A stretch of 64,000 bases of DNA from Gaiellasilicea sp963705515. GTDB taxonomy: Bacteria > Actinomycetota > Thermoleophilia > Gaiellales > Gaiellaceae. The stretch covers positions 62,001 through 126,000 of the forward strand of contig CAVPJV010000001.1 of NCBI GenBank assembly GCA_963705515.1, given 5' to 3'. The notes under the pieces are model-generated. The model was not told the DNA's origin, made no database searches, and saw only the letters and a list, made by a program, of their open reading frames with translations. The position numbers and the translations under genes are program-made. Positions 1 through 8,181 of this stretch are shown in pieces (positions within the stretch are counted from its first letter, which is position 1; the number at the start of each line of letters is the position of its first letter).

Positions 1-1264
1 TGACGAAGTTGCCGCGCTCGGTGCGATCGCCGGGCTGCGGATCCTGGGCGAACACCTGCCCGACGGGGACGTCGGCGTTGTCGGTGCGCTCGACGAGCTC
101 CTTCAACCCGGCGTCCTGGATCTGCTGCACGGCGAGCCGCTCGACGCTGCCGACGACATCGGGGACGGCGACGGGCTTGGCGGCGCTCAGCTGTGACTGC
201 ACCTCCTGCCAGGCGAACCAGCCGCCGACGAGGGCGAGCGCGACGACGAGCGCGCCGAGGAGCCACGGCCAGATCGCGCGGCGCCGCGCCGGCTCGTCGT
301 ACTCGTAGTAGCGGCCCGGGGTGTAGGTCGTGCTCCCGGCGGCGGCCGCAGGACGGATCGTCGTCGCCGCCTCGTCGGTTCCCGCGAGCACCGTGGTCGC
401 CGCTTCGGCCGTCTCCGCGGAGACGCCGATCCCGCGTCCGATCCGCTCGAGGTCGGAGTCCATCTCCTCTGCCGAGTGGTAGCGGTCGGCCGGATCCTTC
501 GCGAGCGCGCGCAGCGCCACGTAGTCGAGGTCGCGTGGGATCTCCGGGCGGTGCGCGGAGGGCGGTGCCGGCACCTGCGAGAGGTGCTTCATCGCGATCT
601 CCACGGGCGTCTCGCCGTTGAAGGGGACTCCGCCCGTGAGCAGCTCGTAGAGGACGATCCCCGTCGAGTAGAGATCGGAGGTCTGGTCGACCGGCGCCCC
701 GCGCGCCTGCTCGGGCGAGAGGTACTGCGCGGTGCCGATGATCGAGCCGGCTTCGGTCATCTGGCTCGCGGCGCCGGCGCGCGCGATCCCGAAGTCCATC
801 ACCTTGACGCGACCCTCGCCGTCGACGATCACGTTGTGCGGCTTGATGTCGCGGTGGACGATCCCGTTCCGGTGCGCAAAGCGCAGCGCCGAGAGGATCT
901 GACGCGTGTAGTCGATCGCGATCCCGAGCGGCGACGGGCCGCGCGCGACGAGCAGCTCCTTCAGCGTCCGCCCCTCGACGTACTCCATCGCGATGTAGTA
1001 CGTGCCCTCCGCCTCGCCGCGGTCGTAGATCGAGACGATGCTCGGGTGCGAGAGGCCGGCGGCGTTCTGTGCCTCGCGGCGGAAGCGCTCGACGAACTGC
1101 TCGTCGCGGGCGTGCCGGTCGTCGAGGATCTTGATCGCGACGCGGCGGCCGAGCTCCTGATCCGAGGCGAGGTACACGTTCGCCATTCCGCCCGAGCCGA
1201 GCTTCCTGATGATCAGGTAGCGCCCGTCGAAGAGGCTGTCGATGAGGTGGTCGCCGGAGGCCAT
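1..1264 (-). CDS. pknB: PknB-type Ser/Thr protein kinase with PASTA domain (C-terminus beyond window edge)
   Basis: Membrane Ser/Thr kinase that phosphorylates cell-wall and division proteins and senses muropeptides through extracellular PASTA repeats. The first 421 codons are visible. The kinase domain covers about residues 15-275: glycine-rich loop LGSGGMANVY (22-31), ATP-binding Lys45, catalytic HRDIKPHN, DFG motif and GTAQYLSPEQ activation segment. A proline/threonine-rich juxtamembrane stretch follows, then one transmembrane helix (about 345-365), then the first PASTA repeat (PDVVGS...AQDPQPGDRTERG), which runs off the edge. The ATG at 1262-1264 opens the gene just after the pbpA stop codon, so it is the last visible gene of the minus-strand cell-wall operon. 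The pknA gene that follows pbpA in mycobacteria is absent here. Confidence 0.95.
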   Translation of the reverse strand, partial: MASGDHLIDSLFDGRYLIIRKLGSGGMANVYLASDQELGRRVAIKILDDRHARDEQFVERFRREAQNAAGLSHPSIVSIYDRGEAEGTYYIAMEYVEGRTLKELLVARGPSPLGIAIDYTRQILSALRFAHRNGIVHRDIKPHNVIVDGEGRVKVMDFGIARAGAASQMTEAGSIIGTAQYLSPEQARGAPVDQTSDLYSTGIVLYELLTGGVPFNGETPVEIAMKHLSQVPAPPSAHRPEIPRDLDYVALRALAKDPADRYHSAEEMDSDLERIGRGIGVSAETAEAATTVLAGTDEAATTIRPAAAAGSTTYTPGRYYEYDEPARRRAIWPWLLGALVVALALVGGWFAWQEVQSQLSAAKPVAVPDVVGSVERLAVQQIQDAGLKELVERTDNADVPVGQVFAQDPQPGDRTERGNFV

Positions 1265-1275
1265 AAAAAGACAGG

Positions 1276-2748
1276 TTAGGAGTTCGCCGTTGACCCGAGA
1301 ATCGCCTGCAAGACCTCCCTGGCGACAGGCGCGGCGATCTGGCCGCCCGTCGAGTTCTGCTGCTCGACGACGGCTGCGATCGCGACCTGCGGGCGATCCT
1401 TGCCCGCGTAGGCGATGAACCACGTCGTGTTGAGGCCGGCGATGCCGGTCTCGGCGGTGCCCGTCTTGCCGCCGACCGTGATCCCGTCGATGCGGGCGGC
1501 CGTGCCGGTGCCCTCCTCGACCGCGTCCTTCATCATCGCCGCGACCGCGCGCGCGGTCTCGGTCTTGATCGCGCGGTCGAGCCGCTCCGGCTTCGAGCGC
1601 ACGATCACCGAGCCGTCGGGCGCGACGATCCGGTCGATCACCTGCGGCTTCATCACGACGCCGTCGTTCGCGATCGTGGCGGCGACCATCGCCATCTGCA
1701 GCGGCGTCACCAGCAGCCGCTCCTGCCCGAACGCGAGCCGGCCGGGATCGACGTCGGAGTCCTTGGCGGGGTCGAACAGCTTCGTGCCCTTGTAGATACC
1801 GCTGGGCGCGCGCTCGTCCGCCGGCGTCTCCAGCGGCGGCAGCGCGTAGAAGCCGAAGCGCTTCATGTACTCGACGAGAAACCTCGCCCCCAGCTCCTTG
1901 CCGATGTTGCAGAAGACGGAGTTGACCGAGTTGACGAGCGCGGTGTGCAGGTCGAGCCGGCCGAACGGCCGCGTCGTGTCGTAGTTGTTGACGCGCTTGC
2001 CGTAGACCTCGCAGTAGCCGGGATCGACGAAGCTGGAGTCGGGCGTGAAACGGCCGGAGTCGATCGCCGCGGACGCGGTGATGACCTTGAAGGTCGAGCC
2101 GGGCGCGTAGAGCCCGGCCGTGGCGCGGTTCAGCAGCGCATCCGGCCGCCTGCAGTCGGCGCGGACGCCCGTCACCTGGTCGAAGTCGTCTTCGACCAGG
2201 TTCGGGTCGTACGTCGGCGACGAGTACATGGCCAGCACCTTCCCCGTGCGTACGTCGAGCGCCACGACGGCGCCGCAGCGTCTGCCGAGCGCGTTCTGGG
2301 CAGCGCGCTGCGCGCGCGGCACGAGCGTGAGACGGAGAGCGTTGCCCTGGATCGTCGCGCCCTTCGCCTTGTCGACGAAGGTCTCGAGCACGGTCGAGAG
2401 GTTCGCGTTCTGGCCGGTCAGGTAGTCGTTCATCGACCGCTCGAGCCCGGTGCGGAAGCGCGCCTGCGTCGAGTAGCCGACGACGTGGGCGGCGAGCCCG
2501 CGCTGCGGGTAGACGCGGAAGTAGAACGTACGGCCGCCCTTCTTCTGCTCCCGGTTCGTCGCCCAGATGACGCCGTTGCCGCGGATCTCGCCACGGTCGA
2601 TCGTGAACTGCGCGACCCGCTCGATCTGGTTGTCCTGCCGGTCGGCGAGGTCGCCGGCCGCCCACGCCTGCCAGTAGGTCGTCGCGACGACGAGCGCGAC
2701 GATCATGCCGACGCCGGTGAGCGCGAGCCGCGTGATCTGCTTGTTCAC
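1276..2748 (-). CDS. pbpA: Penicillin-binding protein, class B transpeptidase
   Basis: DD-transpeptidase that cross-links peptidoglycan outside the membrane; works with the SEDS glycosyltransferase encoded just before it. 490 residues: an N-terminal membrane anchor (about 7-28), a dimerisation domain, then the transpeptidase domain with all three active-site motifs: SxxK as STFK (nucleophile Ser218), SxN as SVN in the stretch LVNSVNSVF, and KTGT (about residue 428). The ATG overlaps the ftsW/rodA stop codon by four bases (ATGA), so the two are translationally coupled. Order and size match mycobacterial PbpA. Confidence 0.95.
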   Translation of the reverse strand: MNKQITRLALTGVGMIVALVVATTYWQAWAAGDLADRQDNQIERVAQFTIDRGEIRGNGVIWATNREQKKGGRTFYFRVYPQRGLAAHVVGYSTQARFRTGLERSMNDYLTGQNANLSTVLETFVDKAKGATIQGNALRLTLVPRAQRAAQNALGRRCGAVVALDVRTGKVLAMYSSPTYDPNLVEDDFDQVTGVRADCRRPDALLNRATAGLYAPGSTFKVITASAAIDSGRFTPDSSFVDPGYCEVYGKRVNNYDTTRPFGRLDLHTALVNSVNSVFCNIGKELGARFLVEYMKRFGFYALPPLETPADERAPSGIYKGTKLFDPAKDSDVDPGRLAFGQERLLVTPLQMAMVAATIANDGVVMKPQVIDRIVAPDGSVIVRSKPERLDRAIKTETARAVAAMMKDAVEEGTGTAARIDGITVGGKTGTAETGIAGLNTTWFIAYAGKDRPQVAIAAVVEQQNSTGGQIAAPVAREVLQAILGSTANS

Positions 2749-4043
2749 GTGCGGCCCCTCGACGCCTGCATGTTGGCGCGGTTGGAGACCAGCAGCAGCA
2801 GCGCCAGCAGGATGAAGTTGGCGACGACGCTGGAGCCGCCGTAGGAGACGAACGGGAGCGTGATTCCCGTCAGCGGGATCACCCGCAGGACGCCGCCGAC
2901 GATGATGAAGGTCTGGAGTGCGAACCCGAACGTGAGCCCGGCGGCGAGCAGCTTCGAGAAGCCGTCGTCTGCGAGCAGCGCGATGCGGAAGCCGCGCACG
3001 ACGAAGAGCATGAAGACGAGCAGGAGACCTGCAGCGCCGACGAGGCCGAGCTCCTGGGCGATCGCCGAGTAGATGAAGTCGGTGTTGAGGTAGGGGATGA
3101 TCGGGTCGCCGCCCGTCGTCGTGAACGTCCCCTTGCCGAGCCCGGTGCCGGCGAAGCCGCCGTTGCCGATCGAGTAGAGGCTCTTGACGAGCTGGAAGGA
3201 GCCGCAGTCCTGGCGGAGCGCGAGCTCGCCGGTCTGCGCGCAGAAGACGGGGTCGTCCGTCCAGGGGTTCAGCCAGATCGTCACGCGCTCCTCGACGTGC
3301 GAGACGTAGTGGTAGACGAGCGCCGCCCCGCCGACGAAGAGCGCGAGCCCGGCGAGGACGAACGCCGCGCGCCCCGTGGCGACGTAGAGCATCGCCAGGA
3401 AGATCCCGAACTGGAGCAGCGCGCTGCCGAGGTCGTTCGTCTGGACGAGCACGAGCATCGCCGCGCCCCAGATCAGCAGCAGCGGCCCGAAGTCCTTCAG
3501 CCGCCCCTGCGCCAGCACCTCGCGCTTGTCACGCAGGTAGCCGGCCAGGAAGACGATCAGGAAGATCTTCGCCAGCTCGCCCGGCTGGAACTGGAACGAG
3601 CCCACCTTCACCCAGAGCCGCGCGCCGTTGATCGTCTGCCCGATCCCCGGCAGCGCTGGCAGCATCAGCAGCAGGATCGCAGTGATCCCGAACAGGTACT
3701 TGTACTGCTCGAGGATGCGGTAGTCGCGGCGAAAGGCGAAGAGCGTCAGCGCGAAGAGGACGACGCCGATCACGATCCAGAGGCTCTGGCGGAAGGCGTC
3801 GTCCGGCTTCAGCCGGTAGATCAGCGTCACGCCAATCGCCGACAGCAGCGCTGCGAGCGGCAGCAGCACCGGGTCCGCGTAGGGCGCGGCGTAGCGGACG
3901 ACGAAGTGCGCGGCCAGGTAGAGCGCCATGAAGATGCCGGCGTAGGTGAGCGAGCCGGCGTCGAGCTCCGACGGCTCCGACCCGGCGATGTAGACGCTCG
4001 CAAAGCCGATCGCCGTGAGCAGGCCCACGGCGATCAGGTTCAA
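2745..4043 (-). CDS. ftsW: SEDS family peptidoglycan polymerase FtsW/RodA
   Basis: Integral membrane glycosyltransferase that polymerises lipid II into glycan strands. 432 residues with about ten hydrophobic helices and the SEDS signature near the C-terminus (GITLPFVSYGGSS followed by ANFILLALLL). The position between pstP and pbpA is that of rodA in other actinobacteria, so RodA is an equally good name. The start used is TTG at 4041-4043. The same frame stays open upstream into the end of pstP and encodes a plausible family N-terminus (LSLRNREL) but has no ATG or GTG, so the true start may be a rare codon slightly upstream. Confidence 0.92.
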   Translation of the reverse strand: MNLIAVGLLTAIGFASVYIAGSEPSELDAGSLTYAGIFMALYLAAHFVVRYAAPYADPVLLPLAALLSAIGVTLIYRLKPDDAFRQSLWIVIGVVLFALTLFAFRRDYRILEQYKYLFGITAILLLMLPALPGIGQTINGARLWVKVGSFQFQPGELAKIFLIVFLAGYLRDKREVLAQGRLKDFGPLLLIWGAAMLVLVQTNDLGSALLQFGIFLAMLYVATGRAAFVLAGLALFVGGAALVYHYVSHVEERVTIWLNPWTDDPVFCAQTGELALRQDCGSFQLVKSLYSIGNGGFAGTGLGKGTFTTTGGDPIIPYLNTDFIYSAIAQELGLVGAAGLLLVFMLFVVRGFRIALLADDGFSKLLAAGLTFGFALQTFIIVGGVLRVIPLTGITLPFVSYGGSSVVANFILLALLLLVSNRANMQASRGRT

Positions 4044-4063
4044 CAGCTCACGGTTTCGAAGGC

Positions 4064-5044
4064 TCAGCGGGTCAGCCCCCAGAGTGCGAGCGCCACCAGG
4101 GCGACGAGCAGGACGATCAACAGCACGAGCGGCAGGATCCGGGGGCGTGGCTCGGCCCGGCCCGGCGTCGTCTCCGCCTCGACCTGCTGCAGGTGCTCCT
4201 CGACGACGGCGGCAGGGATCACCGCCGTGTCGACCACGGGCACGGCGTCGAGCGGCGAGAGTGTGTCCTCGTCGTCGTCAGGCACGGCCGCGGCCGGCAG
4301 TTGCGCCGTCTCGCCGAGGTCGGCGTCGGCGTCGCCGCTGTCGATCTGGAAGAGGACGACCGTGATGTTGTCCTCGCCACCACCGTCGTTCGCCGCTCGC
4401 ACGAGAGCGCGCGCGGCGTCGGCGAGGTCGTTGCTCGACTCGACCGCGGCGAGGATGTCGCGGGTCGAGGTCATGTCGGTCAGCCCGTCCGAGCAGAGCA
4501 GGTACATGTCGCCGGGCTCGGCGTCGACGGTGAAGGTGTCCACATCGACGTCCGGCTCGGTGCCGAGCGCACGCGTGATCACGGAGCGCTGCGGATGCGA
4601 TTCGGCCTCCTCGGGCGAGAGCCGGCCGCTGCGGACGAGCTCGCCGACGAGCGAGTGATCGTCGGTCAGCTGCTCCAGCTCGCCGCCGCGGACGCGGTAC
4701 GCCCGCGAGTCGCCGACGTGGCCGAACGCGATCGTCCCGTCGGTGTGGTCGACGAGCGCGACCGTCATCGTCGTGCCCATCCCCGACGTCGCCGCATCCT
4801 CGTTCGAGCGCTGGAAGACGCGGCGGTTCGCCTCTTGGATCAGCGAGGCGACGCGCTCTTCGCCGCGCTCGTCGCCGGTTGCCTCCTCGAGGACGGCGGC
4901 GGCGAGCCCGGACGCGACCTCGCCGGCCTGGGCGCCGCCCATCCCGTCAGCGATCGCAAACAGCGGCGGCTCGCAGACGTAGGCGTCCTCGTTCCGTCGG
5001 CGGCGGCGGCCCGGATCGGTGACGGCTGCGAAACCGGCCAGCAT
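4064..5044 (-). CDS. pstP: PP2C-family Ser/Thr phosphatase with C-terminal membrane helix
   Basis: Metal-dependent phosphatase that reverses phosphorylation by the PknB-type kinases. 326 residues. PP2C motifs in order: RRNEDAY (metal Asp), ADGMGG, VGDSRAYR, LLCSDGLTD and GEDNITVV, within residues 5-235. An acidic/alanine-rich linker follows, then one hydrophobic segment (about 303-322), but unlike mycobacterial PstP there is almost no extracellular domain after it (it ends WGLTR). The ATG overlaps the fhaB stop codon by one base (TGATG). Confidence 0.94.
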   Translation of the reverse strand: MLAGFAAVTDPGRRRRRNEDAYVCEPPLFAIADGMGGAQAGEVASGLAAAVLEEATGDERGEERVASLIQEANRRVFQRSNEDAATSGMGTTMTVALVDHTDGTIAFGHVGDSRAYRVRGGELEQLTDDHSLVGELVRSGRLSPEEAESHPQRSVITRALGTEPDVDVDTFTVDAEPGDMYLLCSDGLTDMTSTRDILAAVESSNDLADAARALVRAANDGGGEDNITVVLFQIDSGDADADLGETAQLPAAAVPDDDEDTLSPLDAVPVVDTAVIPAAVVEEHLQQVEAETTPGRAEPRPRILPLVLLIVLLVALVALALWGLTR

Positions 5045-5520
5045 CAGACCTCGACCCTGAAGTCGGTCTGGCCGACGCGGACGACGTCGCCCTTGGCAAG
5101 CCGCCGCGGGGTGGTCACGCGGGCGCCGTTGACGAAGGTGCCGTTCGTCGAGCCGATGTCCTCGACCCAGAGGCCGTCGCGCTTCGACTCGAAGCGGGCG
5201 TGCTGGGCCGAGGCGAACTCGTCGCCCTCGAGCGGCACCTCGTTCTGGCCGCCCCGCCCGATCGCAACGGGCATCGCATCGACCGGTACCTCCTCACCGG
5301 CGTCGAGCGCGGGGCTCTTGAGGACGACGAGCCTGGCGCGCTTCGCCGGCGCGAGGCCGAGGCTTGCAGCCTCGCCTGGGCTGATGATCACGCTCTCCTG
5401 CGACGGGCCGGTGCGGAAGTCCCGGCTGGCGCTCCGGACGATGCGCCAGATGAAGAGGTAGAGCAGGACGATGAAGCCGATCTTGAGGACGAGCAGCGCC
5501 TCGTCGACGGCAATGTTCAC
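5044..5520 (-). CDS. fhaB: Membrane-anchored FHA domain protein, FhaB/FipA-like
   Basis: Phosphothreonine-reading adaptor for the kinase/division machinery. 158 residues: one N-terminal transmembrane helix (about 9-27), a basic linker, and a C-terminal FHA domain (about 85-155) with the phosphopeptide-binding residues in AIGRGG, SAQHARF and GSTNGTFVNG. The GTG start at 5518-5520 follows a dispersed stem-loop repeat (see 5521-5640). Next in the operon is pstP, with a one-base overlap. Gene order fhaA-fhaB-pstP-rodA-pbpA is the conserved actinobacterial one. Confidence 0.93.
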   Translation of the reverse strand: MNIAVDEALLVLKIGFIVLLYLFIWRIVRSASRDFRTGPSQESVIISPGEAASLGLAPAKRARLVVLKSPALDAGEEVPVDAMPVAIGRGGQNEVPLEGDEFASAQHARFESKRDGLWVEDIGSTNGTFVNGARVTTPRRLAKGDVVRVGQTDFRVEV

Positions 5521-5640
5521 GCGCGCCCCTCGCCGGCGGCGGCTCCCGCCCGGCAGAGCCGGGCTCCGCCGTCGCCTGACGCCGCTCGTAGCACCCGGCT
5601 CTCCGGGGCCGTACTACGCGTACTGTCCCCTCCGGCCGGG
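5521..5640 (-). repeat. Dispersed stem-loop repeat, copy A (ahead of fhaB)
   Basis: Fills most of the gap between fhaA and fhaB. On the minus strand it contains GGGACAGTAC (5620-5629), GAGCGGCGTCAGG (5575-5587) and a perfect hairpin GCCCGGC-TCT-GCCGGGC (5548-5564), then the GTG start of fhaB. The same blocks in the same order, with similar spacing (32 versus 30 bases between the first two), precede the ABC permease at 56694; the hairpin block also precedes rpiB. A second small hairpin (CCCGG-CTCT-CCGGG) lies near 5600. Confidence 0.75.
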
Positions 5641-5671
5641 CGCTGCGAGCGGCGCCCGAGGAACGCGCGTT

Positions 5672-6457
5672 TCAAGCGCCGCCCTTCCGCTTGCCGAAGA
5701 CGAGGTCGGTGGCGCCCAGGGTGATCGTGTCGCCGTCCGCGAGCTTCGAGCGCTGCACGCGCTTGCCGTTCAGCTCGGTGCCGTTGGTGGAGCCGAGGTC
5801 GACGAGCCACCAGCTACCGCCTTCGCGGCGCAGCTCGGCGTGCCGGCGCGAGACGTTCGCGTCCTCGACCTGGACGTCGCTGTCCTTGGAGCGGCCGAGC
5901 ACGACCTTCGTGCCCTCGACGGCGTGCGTGCGGCCGTTCATCGTCAGCGAGAACGTCTCCTCCTCCAGCCCGAGCTCGGCCGGGGAGACCGCCTCCGTCG
6001 GCTGCGGCGGCTTCGCCTTGTAGATCATCGTCATACCCGGCTCGACCTGCGCGTCCGGCTCGTCCAGCTGCGGCCCGTGCCTGCCCTCCGGCTGCACCAT
6101 CCGCGTGGCGATCCCAAACTCGCCGATCGAGAGGTCGGCGTCGGTCAGCATCAGCACCTTCGGCGGCGTCAGCATCGCGTAGCTCTCCCGCCGCGCGTGC
6201 TCGATCAGGTGATCCTGCAGCTCGCCGACAAGCGAGCCCTCGTAGCCGGTGAACTGCTCGCGGTCGGTCTCGGACAGGTAGACGGAGTACTCGTTCGGGA
6301 CGTAGACGCGCGAGACCGAGATCGTGCGGTGCTCGTCCATCTCCTTCGCCAGCTTGCGCGCCAGCTCGACCGGCTGCACGTGCGTGCGGAAGGCACGACC
6401 GAACACCCCCTCGAAGAGGCCTTCGATCTTCTGTTCGATGCTCCGGAGGACGCTCAT
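5672..6457 (-). CDS. fhaA: FhaA-like protein: DUF3662 domain plus C-terminal FHA domain
   Basis: Cytoplasmic scaffold regulated by PknB-type kinases; mycobacterial FhaA helps regulate lipid II flipping through MurJ. 261 residues: DUF3662 domain at residues 1-120 (starting MSVLRSIEQKIEGLFEGVFG), a linker, and an FHA domain at about 165-255 with VLGRSKDSDV, SRRHAE and GSTNGTELNG. ATG start at 6455-6457. It is shorter than mycobacterial FhaA (over 500 residues), mostly because the long low-complexity linker is missing. Confidence 0.93.
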   Translation of the reverse strand: MSVLRSIEQKIEGLFEGVFGRAFRTHVQPVELARKLAKEMDEHRTISVSRVYVPNEYSVYLSETDREQFTGYEGSLVGELQDHLIEHARRESYAMLTPPKVLMLTDADLSIGEFGIATRMVQPEGRHGPQLDEPDAQVEPGMTMIYKAKPPQPTEAVSPAELGLEEETFSLTMNGRTHAVEGTKVVLGRSKDSDVQVEDANVSRRHAELRREGGSWWLVDLGSTNGTELNGKRVQRSKLADGDTITLGATDLVFGKRKGGA

Positions 6458-6490
6458 GCGGTCGGGGAGTCATGCCCCCGGAACACGAGT

Positions 6491-8077
6491 CTAATGCTCG
6501 GACTTCAGCGCCAGTCCGCCCACCGTGAGCCAGACCGCGAGCACGACCGGAAGCGCGGGAGCGGCCGGAGCGGTCAGGAGTGTGGCTGCGAGCATCGCTG
6601 TGCCGAGACCCGCGAGCCGCCACGGCGTTCGCGCGTAGGGCAGCGCGACGGCGACCGCGGCGAGCGCGAGCGCCTCGAGCGCGAGCCCGGCGGGGACGGC
6701 GTCGAGCAGGACAAAGGCGGCGGTGACGGCGCTGTCGACGCCCTCGAGGTCGAGGGGCGGTGCGGTCCCCTGGCCGAAGGGAAGAGGTACGCCGCGTAGC
6801 CCGGCGATCACTGCCGCGACAGCGACCGCGGCGAGCGTCTGGGCCGCTCTCCGCGTAGCACTGGCCATTCCGGCCGTGACGAGCGGGAAGAGCGCGAGCA
6901 GGCCGACGGCGGCGAGAACCGGCCCGGCGAGGAAGGCGAGGCCCCAGCGCGGATCACGCCACGAGAGCGCAAGCCAGCCGAGCGCGAGGGCGCTGTAGAG
7001 GATCGCCAGGCCAAGGGCGTAGTTGCCGAGCGGCAGCACCGGTGCTGCGAGCGCGAGCGCCAGACCGGCGCGTGGAGCCCGGAACGCGATGATTGCGGTC
7101 GCCGCCGCGAGCGCAGGCGCCCAACCGGTCGGATAGAACGGCAGTGCCGTCGCGCCGAGGAGCGCAGCGGCTCCGGCGAGCCCAGCAGGAGCGAGGCGCC
7201 GAACGAGACTTTGTGTCTGATAGACACTTTCGACGTTTGTCGAACGCCTGCCCCCGGCGAGGGCCGAGCGTAGCTCCTTTGCCAGCGCCGCGGCGGGGGG
7301 CCGCCGGGCCGGGTCCTGCGCGAGCGCGTGCGAGATCGCACCGACCAGCCGCTTCGGCAGATCGGGCCGCTCGGGCTGCAGGGGCGGGCAGCCGGCCTCG
7401 ATCGTCCCGGCCATCTGCGGCAGCGGCACGCCCCAGAACGGGTGCTTGCCGGCGAGCGCCTCCCAGAGCAGGACCCCGACGGCCCAGATGTCGCTCGCGG
7501 CGCAGGCCTCTTCGCCGCGCAGACGTTCGGGGGAGATGTAGGCGAGCGTGCCGGGCACGTCGCCGACGGCCGTCAGCGTCTCGGCCTCGTCGAACTGCGC
7601 GAGCCCGAAGTCGAGCAGGCGCACGGAGATCCCGTCGTCCTCGGCGAGGAGCACGTTCGACGGCTTGACGTCGCGATGGACGATCCCGCGGCTGTGCGCG
7701 TGCGCGAGCCCGTCGAGGATCTGCGCCGCCGCCTCCACCGCCTGCCCGTCGCGCAGCTCGCCGCCCCGCATCGCCTCGCGCAGCGTGCGGCCGCCCACGT
7801 ACTCGTACGCGATGTAGACGTGACCGGAGTCGGAGCCAAACCCGTACGCGCGCAGACAGCGTTCGTGCCGGAGCCGGGAGGCCGCCTCGGCCTCGCGTTC
7901 GGCGCGGTGGGCGGCCTTGCCCTCCCGGGGAACGATCTTCAGGGCGACGTCGAGCCCGTTCCGCTCGTCCCGCGCGAGCCAGACGGAGCCTGAACCGCCG
8001 CTGCCAAGCGGGCGGAGCGGGCGGTAGCGGTCGAGGACGAGCTCCCCGCGTGGGAGCGCATGAGCAGCAGCGGACAC
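6491..8077 (-). CDS. Ser/Thr protein kinase with polytopic C-terminal membrane region
   Basis: Kinase domain at about residues 15-270: glycine loop LGSGGSGSVWLA, ATP-binding Lys in VALKIV, HRDVKPSNVLL, DFGLAQF and the activation segment GTLAYISPERL. It has no PASTA repeats. A linker is followed by about 220 residues of alternating hydrophobic segments (roughly 8-10 helices) with no domain I recognise. The start chosen is GTG at 8075-8077, because the protein then begins just before the kinase fold; an in-frame ATG at 8146 would add 23 unconserved-looking residues. It is the first gene of the minus-strand cell-wall cluster, 33 bases before fhaA. The linker carries a palindrome also found at 27255-27277. 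Confidence 0.88.
   Translation of the reverse strand: MSAAAHALPRGELVLDRYRPLRPLGSGGSGSVWLARDERNGLDVALKIVPREGKAAHRAEREAEAASRLRHERCLRAYGFGSDSGHVYIAYEYVGGRTLREAMRGGELRDGQAVEAAAQILDGLAHAHSRGIVHRDVKPSNVLLAEDDGISVRLLDFGLAQFDEAETLTAVGDVPGTLAYISPERLRGEEACAASDIWAVGVLLWEALAGKHPFWGVPLPQMAGTIEAGCPPLQPERPDLPKRLVGAISHALAQDPARRPPAAALAKELRSALAGGRRSTNVESVYQTQSLVRRLAPAGLAGAAALLGATALPFYPTGWAPALAAATAIIAFRAPRAGLALALAAPVLPLGNYALGLAILYSALALGWLALSWRDPRWGLAFLAGPVLAAVGLLALFPLVTAGMASATRRAAQTLAAVAVAAVIAGLRGVPLPFGQGTAPPLDLEGVDSAVTAAFVLLDAVPAGLALEALALAAVAVALPYARTPWRLAGLGTAMLAATLLTAPAAPALPVVLAVWLTVGGLALKSEH
7210..7230. repeat. REP-like palindrome GTGTCTGATAGACAC inside the kinase gene
   Basis: Core 7213-7227 is an inverted repeat with 6-base arms (GTGTCT/AGACAC) around GAT, preceded by TTT. 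The identical 15-base core, in reverse orientation and with 10-base arms, lies between genes at 27255-27277. Here it is in frame and encodes part of the linker between the kinase domain and the membrane region. Confidence 0.6.
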
Positions 8078-8181
8078 GACTTCTCCCGGGTTGGCCGCCG
8101 TCGGAGCGAATCCTGCCGTCGGACTGCGCGGTCCTGACCGAGGCACTCGTTACAGTGGCCTCGTTCGAACCCAGCTTTGCC

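Noticed and set aside
8050..8181. N-terminal extension of the CARDB-like membrane protein from ATG 8050
   Set aside because: It would overlap the divergent kinase start and adds residues of antisense character; ATG 8182 gives a natural acidic N-terminus.
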